Of a stretch of 27,391 bases of DNA, positions 6,090 to 14,233 are shown piece by piece. A program made the position numbers and the translations under genes. The stretch is from the IMG/VR virus record IMGVR_UViG_3300045922_000612, positions 1-27,391 of that record; one strand, given 5' to 3'. Position 1 is the first letter of the stretch, and every line of letters begins with the position of its first letter. The notes below the pieces were generated by a model. The model had not been told where the DNA came from. It saw only the letters and a list, made by a program, of their open reading frames with translations, and did not search any database. The stretch is from a virus.

Positions 6090-7611
6090 GAGCTTTTTCT
6101 CCGATATCAACCCCAACAAGCGCTACCAGCTCCGCATTGCGGACACCGTGCGCCCGGCGCAGGCCGCCATGGCTGATCACATCCTGCTGGACGGGCTGGG
6201 AGTCACGGTACACAGTGCGCCCACAGGCACCGGCAAAACGCTGGGCTACCTGCTGCCCAGCTTTGAAACCGGCTCCCGCACCATCGTGCTCACCGCCACC
6301 AAGGCGCTGCAGGATCAGATCCTGGACGACTTTCAGGGCCGTTTCGCCGATCTGCGCGGCGGGCGCAACTTCGAGTGCGTCAACATCCCCGGCGCCACAT
6401 GCGATATCGGCCACAAGGCAGGATGCCCGCAGCACAATTTCACCGTCTCCTACACGCTGTGCCCCTACATGCAGCAGTTCCGCACGGCTGGCGTGCTCCG
6501 CTTCGCTGTGACGAACTATGCGATGTGGTTTGCTTTGCGGCGCGTGGAGCACCCGATCATTCAGAACTACCAGACCGTGGTGTGCGATGAAGCGCACGCG
6601 TTGGTGGATCTGCTCACGCAGGCCGACACCGCCGAGTTCCGCGATGAGGATGCGGAATGGCTCAAGCTGCCATTCCCAAAGCCTGAGCTCAAAGCATGGC
6701 GCAACTGGGCGCAGAAAGTGGAGCCGGTGCTGGCGATGTACGAGGACAGCGCAAAGCACTTGCATAGCGTACGAATGGCTTCCCGCTGTGACCGCGTGCG
6801 CCGCGCAGTCGATGCGCTTTCGCGCATCCCGGAGAAACCCAAGGAGCACGTCATCTACTCAAGCGGCGGCTGCACCATCATCTCCCCTGTGTGGCCCAAG
6901 CAGAGCTGGGAGCGGTACTTTTCCGGCATCCCTTCCGTCGTGCTCGCCTCCGCCACCATCACCCGCGAGATCTGCTCGTTCCTCGGCTTCCGGCCAGGGC
7001 GGTATCGCTACTGGGAGTACGACAGCGGTTTCCCGCCAAAGAACGCGCCCGTGTATGTGTACTCCGAGCCCGTTCTGAAGCACGGCATGGATCCGGCGCT
7101 GCTGGAGAAAGTGCTGGAGAAGGCAGTGCGCATTGCGGGCAGGTACCCGCAGCGCGGCATCGTGTTCACCGGCAGCTATGAGCGGGCGAAAGCGTTCATG
7201 GAGACGTGGGCCAGATGCGGCGATCCCACGCGGGCAGTGTTCACGCATGCCAACAGCAGTGATCTGCCAGCCGCTATTGAAGCCTTCAAGCAAACCGAAG
7301 GCGCGGTGCTGGTGAGCCCCAGTATCAGCACCGGCTACGATTTCCCGGACGATCTCTGCAGATTCGTCATCGTCATCAAAGCGCCGTACCCGGACATGAG
7401 CAATCTCATCGTCCAGGCGCGGATGAATCGCAGCCAGACCTACATGGACGCGCAGATGGCGCTGACACTGATACAGGTTTGCGGTCGCGGAGTCAGGCAC
7501 GAGCACGACCTCTGCGACAGCTACATCCTCGACGGCGCGGTCGCACGCACACTGCGCTCGCGCCCCGGGGTCTTTCCCGAGTGGTTCCGCCGCAGAATCC
7601 AGACATTCTGA
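6067..7611 (+). CDS. XPD/DinG-type Fe-S superfamily 2 DNA helicase
   Basis: A 514-residue ATP-driven helicase. Motif I is APTGTGKT (K57). Four cysteines, C104, C112, C120 and C132, lie between motifs Ia and II where XPD, DinG and Rad3 bind a 4Fe-4S cluster. Motif II is DEAH (174-177); motif VI is QVCGRGVR (about 469-476). This set defines the Fe-S 5'-3' helicases. At 514 aa it is shorter than DinG, with a compact arch region. In context (nuclease, Sak4, XPF-type nuclease) it probably unwinds recombination or replication intermediates. Start ATG 6067 has AGGGGAACGCGAC upstream. Confidence 0.93.
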   Translation: MRKHQPAESFFSDINPNKRYQLRIADTVRPAQAAMADHILLDGLGVTVHSAPTGTGKTLGYLLPSFETGSRTIVLTATKALQDQILDDFQGRFADLRGGRNFECVNIPGATCDIGHKAGCPQHNFTVSYTLCPYMQQFRTAGVLRFAVTNYAMWFALRRVEHPIIQNYQTVVCDEAHALVDLLTQADTAEFRDEDAEWLKLPFPKPELKAWRNWAQKVEPVLAMYEDSAKHLHSVRMASRCDRVRRAVDALSRIPEKPKEHVIYSSGGCTIISPVWPKQSWERYFSGIPSVVLASATITREICSFLGFRPGRYRYWEYDSGFPPKNAPVYVYSEPVLKHGMDPALLEKVLEKAVRIAGRYPQRGIVFTGSYERAKAFMETWARCGDPTRAVFTHANSSDLPAAIEAFKQTEGAVLVSPSISTGYDFPDDLCRFVIVIKAPYPDMSNLIVQARMNRSQTYMDAQMALTLIQVCGRGVRHEHDLCDSYILDGAVARTLRSRPGVFPEWFRRRIQTF

Positions 7612-7648
7612 CGGCAAACAGAAAACACAAATCCTGAAGGAGAATACT

Positions 7649-8395
7649 ATGCCCATCAGTCTGAATCCTGAAACTTTCTCGGCAGGCGGTCTGCTGAACG
7701 ACGTGGACGTGGAGGTGGTCTCCAGCCGGTTTGTCACCTACGACTACAACGGCAAGATCACCGACCCCCAACAAATGCCGGTGGCCTTGCGGCTCGACGT
7801 GCGCGTGTTGAACAGCGACGAGGAGCATACCGAGTACCTCTCGTTCGGGCGTGCGCCGGACTGGGTCATCGACGACGAAGGCAAGACGGTGGAGCCGGTG
7901 GCAGGCAAGCGCCCCAACAACAACAGCGTCTTCGCCATGTTCGTCCAGTCTCTCATCGAGGCCGGGTTTGACAAGGCGCGGCTCGAGCCTGGCGACATCA
8001 GCATCCTCGAGGGGATGAAGCTGCACGTCTCGCGCCGCGCCGCGCCGGAATCCTGGAAAGGCTTGCCCGGCCAGCGCGGCGGCGAAGAGAAGCGCGAGAA
8101 AACCTACCTGGCCGTCGACCGCATCCTGAGCGACGCCAAGACTGCCAAATCCGCTCCGGCGGCGAAGCAGCAGAAGGCGTTCCCGAAAGACCTGCTGGAC
8201 AAGCTGCAGGACGCCGTGATCTCCGCAATGCCTGCCGATGGCAAACCGCTCAAGGTGGCGGTCCTGAAGATCGCCATCATGAAGGACAAGAACATCGACC
8301 AGGCCACCCGCAAGGCGCTCAACGAGGCCATCCAGCAGGGCGCACTCGAGCAACTGGAGGGCGTGGCGGTCGACGGCGACACCATCACCATGTGA
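7649..8395 (+). CDS. Putative nucleic-acid-binding protein (possible SSB-like) with winged-helix-like C-terminus
   Basis: A 248-residue protein with a strong ribosome binding site (GAAGGAGAATACT). The N-terminal ~125 residues are beta-rich with alternating strands (DVDVEVVSSRFVTYDY, ALRLDVRVL, EYLSFGRAP), compatible with an OB-type fold. A linker rich in Lys/Ala follows. The last ~70 residues are helix-helix-hairpin (LKVAVLKIAIM, RKALNEAIQQG, VAVDGDTITM), like a winged helix. No signature motif is seen. Its place directly before a recombination nuclease and a Sak4-like ATPase suggests an ssDNA-binding role; that is inference from context. Confidence 0.6.
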   Translation: MPISLNPETFSAGGLLNDVDVEVVSSRFVTYDYNGKITDPQQMPVALRLDVRVLNSDEEHTEYLSFGRAPDWVIDDEGKTVEPVAGKRPNNNSVFAMFVQSLIEAGFDKARLEPGDISILEGMKLHVSRRAAPESWKGLPGQRGGEEKREKTYLAVDRILSDAKTAKSAPAAKQQKAFPKDLLDKLQDAVISAMPADGKPLKVAVLKIAIMKDKNIDQATRKALNEAIQQGALEQLEGVAVDGDTITM

Positions 8396-8402
8396 GTACG
8401 CC

Positions 8403-8978
8403 ATGCCTGCACGACTCATCCGGCAAGGGCCGCTCGAGCTGGGGCGCGATCCAGGGCGCCCCTCTGGTATCCATCTCTCCGCACTGGTACACGCCGCCAT
8501 TGAGCGTGCTGGCGCGGGTTACCGCAACTCGGGCGGCCCGCCGGACGACCGGCTGCGGCTGGCAATGCAGATTGGGCTGGCGTGGGAGGACTGGTACGGG
8601 CCGCGCATCGAGGGCGCGATCTACCACCCGGGCAGCCTGCTGTACGAGGATGTCTGGTACTCGCCGGATGCGCTCGACATGGACCGGCTGATCTTGCATG
8701 AGATCAAAACCACCTCGCGCACGCCGCGCGGTCAGGATCCCTTTCAGACACTGCGCTGGAATCTGCAGGTGCAGGGCTATCTGTGGTGCTTGGGGCAGGG
8801 CGATTGGACGCGGGCACAGATCCATGTGCTCTACCTCGGCCAGCCCCCAGCGCCGGTGCTGGAAGTGTGGGAACGCGAGTATGGCGTGGAAGAGTTGAAA
8901 CGCACCTGGTATCAGGTGCTCGAGCCAATGAAGGAATTTGTAGAGGGAGAGAAAAATGGCAACGAAGAGTGCGAATAG
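8403..8978 (+). CDS. PD-(D/E)XK nuclease of the Cas4/RecB type
   Basis: A 191-residue nuclease. It shows the RecB-family signature: GLAWE (G58-E62), an acidic residue around D89-D92, then HEIKTTS (E100-x-K102), and a QxxxY helix (Q122-Y126). These bind metal and cut DNA. Phage relatives make 3' overhangs for single-strand annealing or trim ends. It lacks the cysteines of Cas4 iron-sulfur nucleases. The gene overlaps the following Sak4-like ATPase by 23 bases, an intimate coupling typical of phage recombination modules. Start ATG 8403; an in-frame GTG at 8392 is possible. Confidence 0.88.
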   Translation: MPARLIRQGPLELGRDPGRPSGIHLSALVHAAIERAGAGYRNSGGPPDDRLRLAMQIGLAWEDWYGPRIEGAIYHPGSLLYEDVWYSPDALDMDRLILHEIKTTSRTPRGQDPFQTLRWNLQVQGYLWCLGQGDWTRAQIHVLYLGQPPAPVLEVWEREYGVEELKRTWYQVLEPMKEFVEGEKNGNEECE

Positions 8979-9738
8979 CAAACCTCAGTTCAAGAACTTT
9001 GCGCCTGTAGAGAAGGACACTAGGCCCACGCTCAGCGTGTGCAGCTACGGCCACGAGAAGCGCGGCAAGACCTACTGGGCGTTGTCCGCGCCGGGACCCG
9101 TCGCCATCATCAGCTCCGATGCTGGCACGGAAGCCACGGTGCGCGTGTGGCAACGCGCCGGGAAGGACGTGTTATTGTTCCGGCACATTGTGCCGCCCGC
9201 CGGGCAACGCATCGAAACCTACGAGGAGGCATGGGACAAGGTTTCGCAGGCGATGTACGAGGCGATGGAATCGTCTTACTTCCGCACCATCGTGATCGAC
9301 ACCGCCACGGAAGTGTGGGAACTGCTCCGGCTGGCGCGATTCGGGCGCCTGACCCAGGTGTTGCCGCATCACTACGGCCCGGTCAACGCCGAGTTCCGCT
9401 CAGTGATCAATAAGACCATCGCTTCTGGCAAGAACAGCGTGTGGATCCACAAGGTGAGGAAGGTTTACAAGACCAACAAAATGGGCTTGGACAGCTGGAC
9501 TGGCGAGTGGGAGCGGTCCGGCTTCTCCGATTTCGGATACATCATCGATCTGATCATCCGGCACGACATTGTCGAGGGCGAGTTCGCGGTCGATGTGATC
9601 GATTCGCGCTACCGCACCGCGCATGTGAATGGCCGCCAGTACCGGGGCGCGGAGGCGCTGTTCCCGGCTCTCGCCTTGGAGCTGCGGCCTGAAACCAGTT
9701 GGGAGGACTGGAGCGACGGCGTCGATTACGCGGAGTGA
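8956..9738 (+). CDS. Sak4-like RecA-fold ATPase (AAA_24)
   Basis: A 260-residue phage recombination ATPase. The P-loop GHEKRGKT (G32-T39) is followed by a Walker B strand, TIVIDT (D115). Size and a RecA-type core with no long N-terminal domain fit the Sak4 family, minimal RecA-like proteins that load on ssDNA and stimulate annealing with SSB. A cysteine-protein or kinase role is unlikely. It sits between a RecB-like nuclease and an XPF-type nuclease. Start ATG 8956 has GGGAGAGAAAA upstream. Confidence 0.85.
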   Translation: MATKSANSKPQFKNFAPVEKDTRPTLSVCSYGHEKRGKTYWALSAPGPVAIISSDAGTEATVRVWQRAGKDVLLFRHIVPPAGQRIETYEEAWDKVSQAMYEAMESSYFRTIVIDTATEVWELLRLARFGRLTQVLPHHYGPVNAEFRSVINKTIASGKNSVWIHKVRKVYKTNKMGLDSWTGEWERSGFSDFGYIIDLIIRHDIVEGEFAVDVIDSRYRTAHVNGRQYRGAEALFPALALELRPETSWEDWSDGVDYAE

Positions 9739-9742
9739 TCCC

Positions 9743-10477
9743 GTGATCATACTGGACGACCGCGAAGGCAGCCGCGAGCTGGCAGACTCGATCCGCCGCG
9801 CCGGTATCGAGTGCGAGGTGCAGCGCATGGAGTACGGCGATTGCTGCTGGATCGGCAACGGCCCCGAGGGCCCGTGCCTGATCGGCGTGGAGCGCAAAAC
9901 CGTGCAGGATCTGCTGGCCAGCATGCGCACCGGGCGCCTGGTCGGCCACCAGCTCGCGGGCATGAGCGAGGAGTATCACGCCATGTACCTCATCGTGGAG
10001 GGAATGACGCGGGAGGATCCCGACTCCGGGCTGCTGCTGCACTACCGGCGCGGGAAGTGGGACGAAGTGCGTGTCGGCCAGCAGCGGTTCATGTGGTCGG
10101 AGTTGGAAGCGTACCTGACCAGCATCGACAGTCTCATTGGTATTCACGTCCGCCGCAGCGCCACGCCACGCGAAACAGTGAACCTGATCCGCACGCTGTA
10201 TCAGTGGTGGCAGAAGAGCTGGGAGCAGCACGCTGCGCACAAAGTGCTCTACACGCCGCTGCCGCAGCATTCACTGCTGGTGAAGCCCAGCGTGCTGCGC
10301 CGGGTGGCGGCGCAGTTGCCCATGATCGGTTATGAGCGCAGCGGCGCCGTGGAGAAGCGCTTCCGCACCGTGTTTGTGATGGCCAATGCTGACGAGAAAG
10401 CCTGGCGCGAGATCGAGGGTATCGGAAAGGGGATTGCGGCAAAGGTGGTGAAAGCGATCCGGGAGAACGTGGAATGA
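9743..10477 (+). CDS. ERCC4/XPF-type structure-specific nuclease
   Basis: A 244-residue nuclease beginning at GTG 9743, four bases after the previous stop. The ERCC4 active site is clear: DDRE at residues 5-8, GD at 32-33 and the ERKxxxD signature (E50, R51, K52, D56). A helix-hairpin-helix near the C-terminus (WREIEGIGKGIAAKV) would grip branched DNA. Stand-alone nuclease-HhH proteins of this kind cut forks, flaps or recombination joints. With the Fe-S helicase 5' of it, the pair resembles the XPD/XPF repair partnership in reduced form. Confidence 0.9.
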   Translation: MIILDDREGSRELADSIRRAGIECEVQRMEYGDCCWIGNGPEGPCLIGVERKTVQDLLASMRTGRLVGHQLAGMSEEYHAMYLIVEGMTREDPDSGLLLHYRRGKWDEVRVGQQRFMWSELEAYLTSIDSLIGIHVRRSATPRETVNLIRTLYQWWQKSWEQHAAHKVLYTPLPQHSLLVKPSVLRRVAAQLPMIGYERSGAVEKRFRTVFVMANADEKAWREIEGIGKGIAAKVVKAIRENVE

Positions 10478-11460
10478 GGAGCAAGGAGTGCCCATGGTAT
10501 GTTGCCGGGCTATGCCCGGACAGTGAACGTATCCCTGACACGAACGCAGGCAACCATGCGCGGCTGTTCGTGGTGCTGCCCTACTTCACTGATCCTCGCT
10601 ACGAGGAAGCGGTGCGCCTGCTGTGCGCGATGTCCGGCACCGATCCCCGCAGCGTGATTGTCAGCCGCGAGCTGGGCTGCGTGGTGGGCGAAGCAGTGGA
10701 GGCCGCCGCCGTGGAGCACTGCGCCCAAACCCGGCTCGCAAACAGCATCGGCCATAGCGGCGCAGGCGCGGTGTTCGCGATTGGCCGGGGCCCGAGCGGG
10801 CACCGTTACCCCGTGCCTGCCGCCTTCGCGCCGGATCCGCGAGATTGCCCGCCGCGAGAAGCGCTGCCCGCATGGGTCCGCGCATGGGGCCGGGCGCTGG
10901 AGCTCTCCGCATCGGTGCCCGGTGTGATCTGGCACCCCGCGCCGGAAGTGATGGTCGAGGAGATGGAGGGGGCAACAGAGATTGTGATGCACGCAGCGGA
11001 TTCAGGGCGCGGTGTGAGCTGGACATGCTCGCTGGGCCGCGTCTACGAGTCCCAGGCGGAGCTTGCGCCGGTGCTGGCGGAAGGCAAAACCATCATTACG
11101 CTGGATTCAGCGTCACTGCTGGCAATGGATCCTACGCTGTTTGTCGGCGACCTGGTGGATCTCGCCATGGAGTACGCGCTTCCCATCCGACGCGAGCGGA
11201 ACCGCTCCGCATGGAGCGAGTGCGTATCGAGGTCGGCATGGGGCGAGTGGGTCTCCGCGCTGGTGGAGGCCGCCGAGATCCTCGATCCAGGCGCGGTGGA
11301 CCGCATCATGGATGATCCGCTGGACGCGGTAGCTGAACTCGACATCGGCGCGGATCTGCTCGAGATCGCCGGGCCGCCGCCGGACACCGTGGGCGATCCG
11401 CACGCAGCATTGCTCACGGACCGCGCAGCCAGGCTCTGGACACTGAGGAGGCGGAAATGA
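10474..11460 (+). CDS. Hypothetical protein
   Basis: A 328-residue protein with no recognised family. The N-terminus has a CPWYVAGLC Cys pair. A mixed alpha/beta core follows, with an acidic helical C-terminal third. An 8-residue stretch repeats imperfectly (NRSAWSECV and SRSAWGEWV, residues ~243-259). ATG 10474 and the end at 11457 both overlap neighbours as ATGA, so it is translated as part of the recombination operon. No catalytic motif could be identified. Confidence 0.7.
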   Translation: MRSKECPWYVAGLCPDSERIPDTNAGNHARLFVVLPYFTDPRYEEAVRLLCAMSGTDPRSVIVSRELGCVVGEAVEAAAVEHCAQTRLANSIGHSGAGAVFAIGRGPSGHRYPVPAAFAPDPRDCPPREALPAWVRAWGRALELSASVPGVIWHPAPEVMVEEMEGATEIVMHAADSGRGVSWTCSLGRVYESQAELAPVLAEGKTIITLDSASLLAMDPTLFVGDLVDLAMEYALPIRRERNRSAWSECVSRSAWGEWVSALVEAAEILDPGAVDRIMDDPLDAVAELDIGADLLEIAGPPPDTVGDPHAALLTDRAARLWTLRRRK

Positions 11461-12026
11461 TCATCGAGCACAAGGGCGGCAAGTACCACATTCATGTCGT
11501 GGGCCGCATGGCGACGCTCAAGCGCCGCAAGGACAAGGAAGGTTGGCTCGAACTCGAGTGGCACGAGGGCCACGAGAACGACTGCACGCTGACGCTGTAC
11601 GATGTCGCCGCGATGATGCAGCCGTGGATCGTGGAGGTGGACGGCGCCAACTACCCGGCATCGCTGCTGCTCAAAGAAGCCTCGCCCTCCGCCATGGGCG
11701 AGGTGATGAAGCGTGCGGCGGAGCAGATCCAGCAACTCAGCTTCCTGAGCCAAACCCCGCTGCACACGCTGATCCATTCACTCGTGAATTGCGGCCTGCG
11801 GATCATGGAGATCGCCGATCGCATCAAGATCAGCCGGGCGCGGGTCAGCATCATGGCGAACACGCCTTACTGTTTCGCCGGCAGCCATGTCATCAAGAAC
11901 CTGCGCGAGATGGTCGAGCAGCGTTTCCCGTCACTGGTGCCGTTTGTGGAAGCCGCAGAAGCACGCAGCCGGAAGCGGCTGGGCCAGATGTATTTCAACA
12001 ACTGGAGGAACAAGAAGGATGATTAA
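11457..12026 (+). CDS. Hypothetical protein with C-terminal helix-turn-helix
   Basis: A 189-residue protein. The first ~60 residues are beta-type and charged. The middle is helical, and residues ~100-140 look like a helix-turn-helix (LHTLIHSLVNCGLRIMEIADRIKISRARVSIM): the sequence around IMEIADRIKISRARVS has the length and hydrophobic spacing of a recognition unit. It may bind DNA in recombination or regulation. Overlaps the next gene by 8 bases. Confidence 0.7.
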   Translation: MIIEHKGGKYHIHVVGRMATLKRRKDKEGWLELEWHEGHENDCTLTLYDVAAMMQPWIVEVDGANYPASLLLKEASPSAMGEVMKRAAEQIQQLSFLSQTPLHTLIHSLVNCGLRIMEIADRIKISRARVSIMANTPYCFAGSHVIKNLREMVEQRFPSLVPFVEAAEARSRKRLGQMYFNNWRNKKDD

Positions 12027-12225
12027 CCTGATGGAGTTTCTCTCCGGCGCGGTGAGCCTCATCGGCTCCTGCGCCGTGGTGGTGATGTTGGGTCTGCTGT
12101 TCAGCCCGTACCTGTGCCGCCTTGCGGCGTCAGCGCTCGAGAGCCATGCAGCAGGCATTGATGCGTACCGCAAAACCAGAACCGAATACTCAAAAAAAAA
12201 GGAGACAAACGATGGCGAACAATGA
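12019..12225 (+). CDS. Small single-pass membrane protein
   Basis: A 68-residue protein with one hydrophobic segment (residues ~8-32, SGAVSLIGSCAVVVMLGLLFSP) and a basic, charged C-terminus. ATG 12019 overlaps the preceding stop region; GGAGG lies at 12004-12008. Its last codons contain an A9 run that also serves as part of the next ribosome binding site. Function unknown. Confidence 0.65.
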   Translation: MINLMEFLSGAVSLIGSCAVVVMLGLLFSPYLCRLAASALESHAAGIDAYRKTRTEYSKKKETNDGEQ

Positions 12226-12571
12226 GCAGGATTTCCGCACGCTGGCGGAGATTGCGGAAACGGACAAGCAGGCGCTGGAATCGCACCTGCTGGCGTACCT
12301 TCAGGCGCGGGAACAGGTCCGGGCGCTGGAAGAGGAGATGAAGGCCGAGCGGGAGAGGATTATCAACCTGATGAGCTCGCTGGGGCTTGAGAAGACGCGC
12401 TATGAGGCATACACTGTCAGCATCCGCACGCAGGAGCGGCGGACGCTGGACCGGGAGAAACTCCTTGAGCTTGGCGTCAGCAGCGAGATCATCCGGCGGG
12501 CTGAGAACGTGACGCAAACCGTGATCCTTGATGTGCGGGAATCACGGAAGCCGCCAGTAAAGGTGATGTGA
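12212..12571 (+). CDS. Coiled-coil phage protein
   Basis: A 119-residue protein starting at ATG 12212 after an AAAAAGGAGACAAAC ribosome site. Residues ~15-68 are a long helix rich in Glu and Lys, likely a coiled coil (ALEEEMKAERERI). The C-terminal ~45 residues form a beta-alpha unit, with LLELGV and VILDVRES. This helix-then-small-domain layout resembles siphovirus Gp157-type proteins, but the match is only general. The frame is open 90 bases further upstream, which is shadow. Confidence 0.65.
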   Translation: MANNEQDFRTLAEIAETDKQALESHLLAYLQAREQVRALEEEMKAERERIINLMSSLGLEKTRYEAYTVSIRTQERRTLDREKLLELGVSSEIIRRAENVTQTVILDVRESRKPPVKVM

Positions 12572-12572
12572 A

Positions 12573-13307
12573 ATGTTCACGAAGTCCAGAAAACAATTTC
12601 AGGTGAGCGGATCAGAAATCGAGCGCACAGCGGAGCGGATCGCCCGGGTGTTCCGCGCCGCTGGCGCGGAGGATGTGATTGTGGAGGAAAGCCGGAAAAG
12701 CGCCAGCCGCTATGTGACGGCCTATTCTCCACAAGAGGACCGCGTCACCATCCGCGTGAGTGATCACTTCCTGCCGGACAAGTACGGCGACAGCGATATC
12801 GATGCTGAGGTGTTTACATCTGACATCGACGCAATGGCTGATACGGTGCGGGCCATGCTCGCGAAACTGGGGCTGAAGGAACCAAAGGAGTTGCAGAACA
12901 TGATCAACCGCAGCAAGGCGCAGCGAGGAAAAACACGCAAGACAAGAACGCCAGAAGAAATCCTGCGTGAGCGGATCGTCGACAAGATTCGGGAGCTGAA
13001 GCGGCTTTTGCCACGCTTTGCAGCAGAGCCGCTGCACGCCACTGAAGTCAATCGAAGGTTTATGTTTGAACTCCAGTCAGGAGCGCATCCGGCTCTGGTG
13101 TATGTGTTCGGCGAGAAGGAGTGGCAAATCTTGGACCTTGTGCGGGCTCCGGGCAAAGGCTACAAGGGTGTGATCTTCTGCGTTTCCGCGCCGGAGGAGA
13201 TGGAGTTGGCAACAATCGAGCAGGCGCAGGCGCGGATTCCGCATGCGGTGCGGGCGCTGGAACTGGAAGCGGACAAACGGATAGCGGAGAAGGAGAGGGC
13301 TCAATGA
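12573..13307 (+). CDS. Hypothetical protein
   Basis: A 244-residue protein beginning one base after the previous stop. Part one (1-110) is alpha/beta with a charged loop. A Lys/Arg-rich hinge follows (residues ~112-126, SKAQRGKTRKTRTPEE). Part two is a compact alpha/beta domain (DKIRELKRLLPRF..., ALVYVFGEKEWQILDL). No family recognised. The basic hinge could contact nucleic acid. Confidence 0.65.
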   Translation: MFTKSRKQFQVSGSEIERTAERIARVFRAAGAEDVIVEESRKSASRYVTAYSPQEDRVTIRVSDHFLPDKYGDSDIDAEVFTSDIDAMADTVRAMLAKLGLKEPKELQNMINRSKAQRGKTRKTRTPEEILRERIVDKIRELKRLLPRFAAEPLHATEVNRRFMFELQSGAHPALVYVFGEKEWQILDLVRAPGKGYKGVIFCVSAPEEMELATIEQAQARIPHAVRALELEADKRIAEKERAQ

Positions 13308-13591
13308 TGCCCAAAGAGCGAGCCGCACCGTCCAACGTGGAATCCCTCGTCCGTGAGGCGCTAGCGGATGTGGCGCTGGTCATCGGCAGCGCCGCCGCCC
13401 TGCACCATCTCGACGACGATCTGGTGTGGACGGTGATGAAGCGGCTGGACCGCATCCGCATACGGCTGCTACGCGAACTCAAGGGCCTCACGCCACGCGA
13501 AGAGTATGAGTCAGGCGGGGCGCGACCGCCGCGCATTCACGCCGCCGTGGATGCGTTCTTGGTGCGAAACCGCGATGGGATTGGGGAGTAG
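13304..13591 (+). CDS. Small hypothetical protein
   Basis: A 95-residue helical protein with MM start (ATG 13304/13307) overlapping the previous stop. Two Asp-rich helical turns flank LHHLDDDLVW. The frame continues upstream to 13121 in shadow. Unrecognised. Confidence 0.6.
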   Translation: MMPKERAAPSNVESLVREALADVALVIGSAAALHHLDDDLVWTVMKRLDRIRIRLLRELKGLTPREEYESGGARPPRIHAAVDAFLVRNRDGIGE

Positions 13592-13841
13592 GCCATGCAG
13601 TTTGATCGATCTGTACACAGCCTCATTGCCCGGTGGCCAAGGGTTGTGCAATCCAGAGCTGGATTGTGCCTGCAATATCGGAGATCTGGTGCCGTGCGAG
13701 AGCGACCCGAGTTTCTGCCAGATCGGATTCTCGGTACGCTGCAGCAAATGCGGCCAGGTCTGGTATTACGCGACGCGGAAGGAAGACTCCATGCTGTGCG
13801 TGGATTGCCAGATGGAACAAGAGGAGGAATCATGTGGATAG
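13575..13841 (+). CDS. Cysteine-rich zinc protein (start uncertain)
   Basis: The frame encodes nine cysteines arranged as a metal-binding module: an N-terminal CNPELDCAC cluster, then CESD and C, then CSKC and CVDC 20 residues apart, a treble-clef-like pair. The tail is EQEEESCG. ATG 13575 overlaps the previous gene by 17 bases and lacks a ribosome site; TTG 13602 lies 13 bases past GGGGAG (13583-13588). The well-spaced ATG at 13595 is in a different frame (giving MQFDRSV...). A one-base change near 13600-13640 would link that ATG to the zinc frame. See the finding on this point. Confidence 0.55.
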   Translation: MGLGSRPCSLIDLYTASLPGGQGLCNPELDCACNIGDLVPCESDPSFCQIGFSVRCSKCGQVWYYATRKEDSMLCVDCQMEQEEESCG

Positions 13842-14233
13842 ACCCTGTGCAGCTTGCTGTCAGCAAGAGCAAAGCAGCCGATCTGCAAACCGCGATGGCG
13901 GAAGCCCAAGCGGCGAAGTGGCGGACGATCAACAAAGAGGGAGAGACGAAGCGAAGGCTGGATGACATCTGGCACGAGGCGCGGCGGCAGATGGTGGCCG
14001 AGTTCCGCAAGACGTTCAAGCGCCGGAAATGGCGCGGGCTGTCGGTCTCGTTCCAGGGTGAGGGTTACAGCATCGATTGGAGTTCCCAGCCATATCATGT
14101 CAAGGGATATTTGGCCTACAGGGTCCACTGGCACGGCGCAGAGATTTACCACCAGTTCGGGGCTTACTCGATGGAGGACATCAAATCCGAAGCCCGGCGC
14201 CTGAAACGCGTGTTGGAGGCGTGGGACGAATGA
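13832..14233 (+). CDS. Hypothetical protein
   Basis: A 133-residue protein starting at ATG 13832 after GAGGAGGAATC, overlapping the zinc gene by 10 bases. Residues 1-75 are helical and charged. The C-terminal ~55 residues alternate short strands (SVSFQGEGYSIDW, YLAYRVHWHG) with a final helix. Frame 2 is open back to 13595 but that part is a shadow of the zinc gene. It ends as ATGA against the methyltransferase start. Confidence 0.6.
   Translation: MWIDPVQLAVSKSKAADLQTAMAEAQAAKWRTINKEGETKRRLDDIWHEARRQMVAEFRKTFKRRKWRGLSVSFQGEGYSIDWSSQPYHVKGYLAYRVHWHGAEIYHQFGAYSMEDIKSEARRLKRVLEAWDE

Noticed and set aside
5698-6849. 383-residue minus-strand frame
   Set aside because: Antisense to the helicase and the 5445 gene; no motifs or ribosome site.
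12191-12205. A9 run as programmed frameshift site in the membrane protein gene
   Set aside because: It forms the ribosome site of the next gene; a -1 shift gives only an Arg/Trp-rich shadow, and no stimulating structure is seen.
13595-13831. N-terminal part of the 212-residue frame from ATG 13595
   Set aside because: Despite the good start it runs out of phase through the zinc-protein region; the downstream ATG 13832 with GAGGAGG is a better start for that gene.
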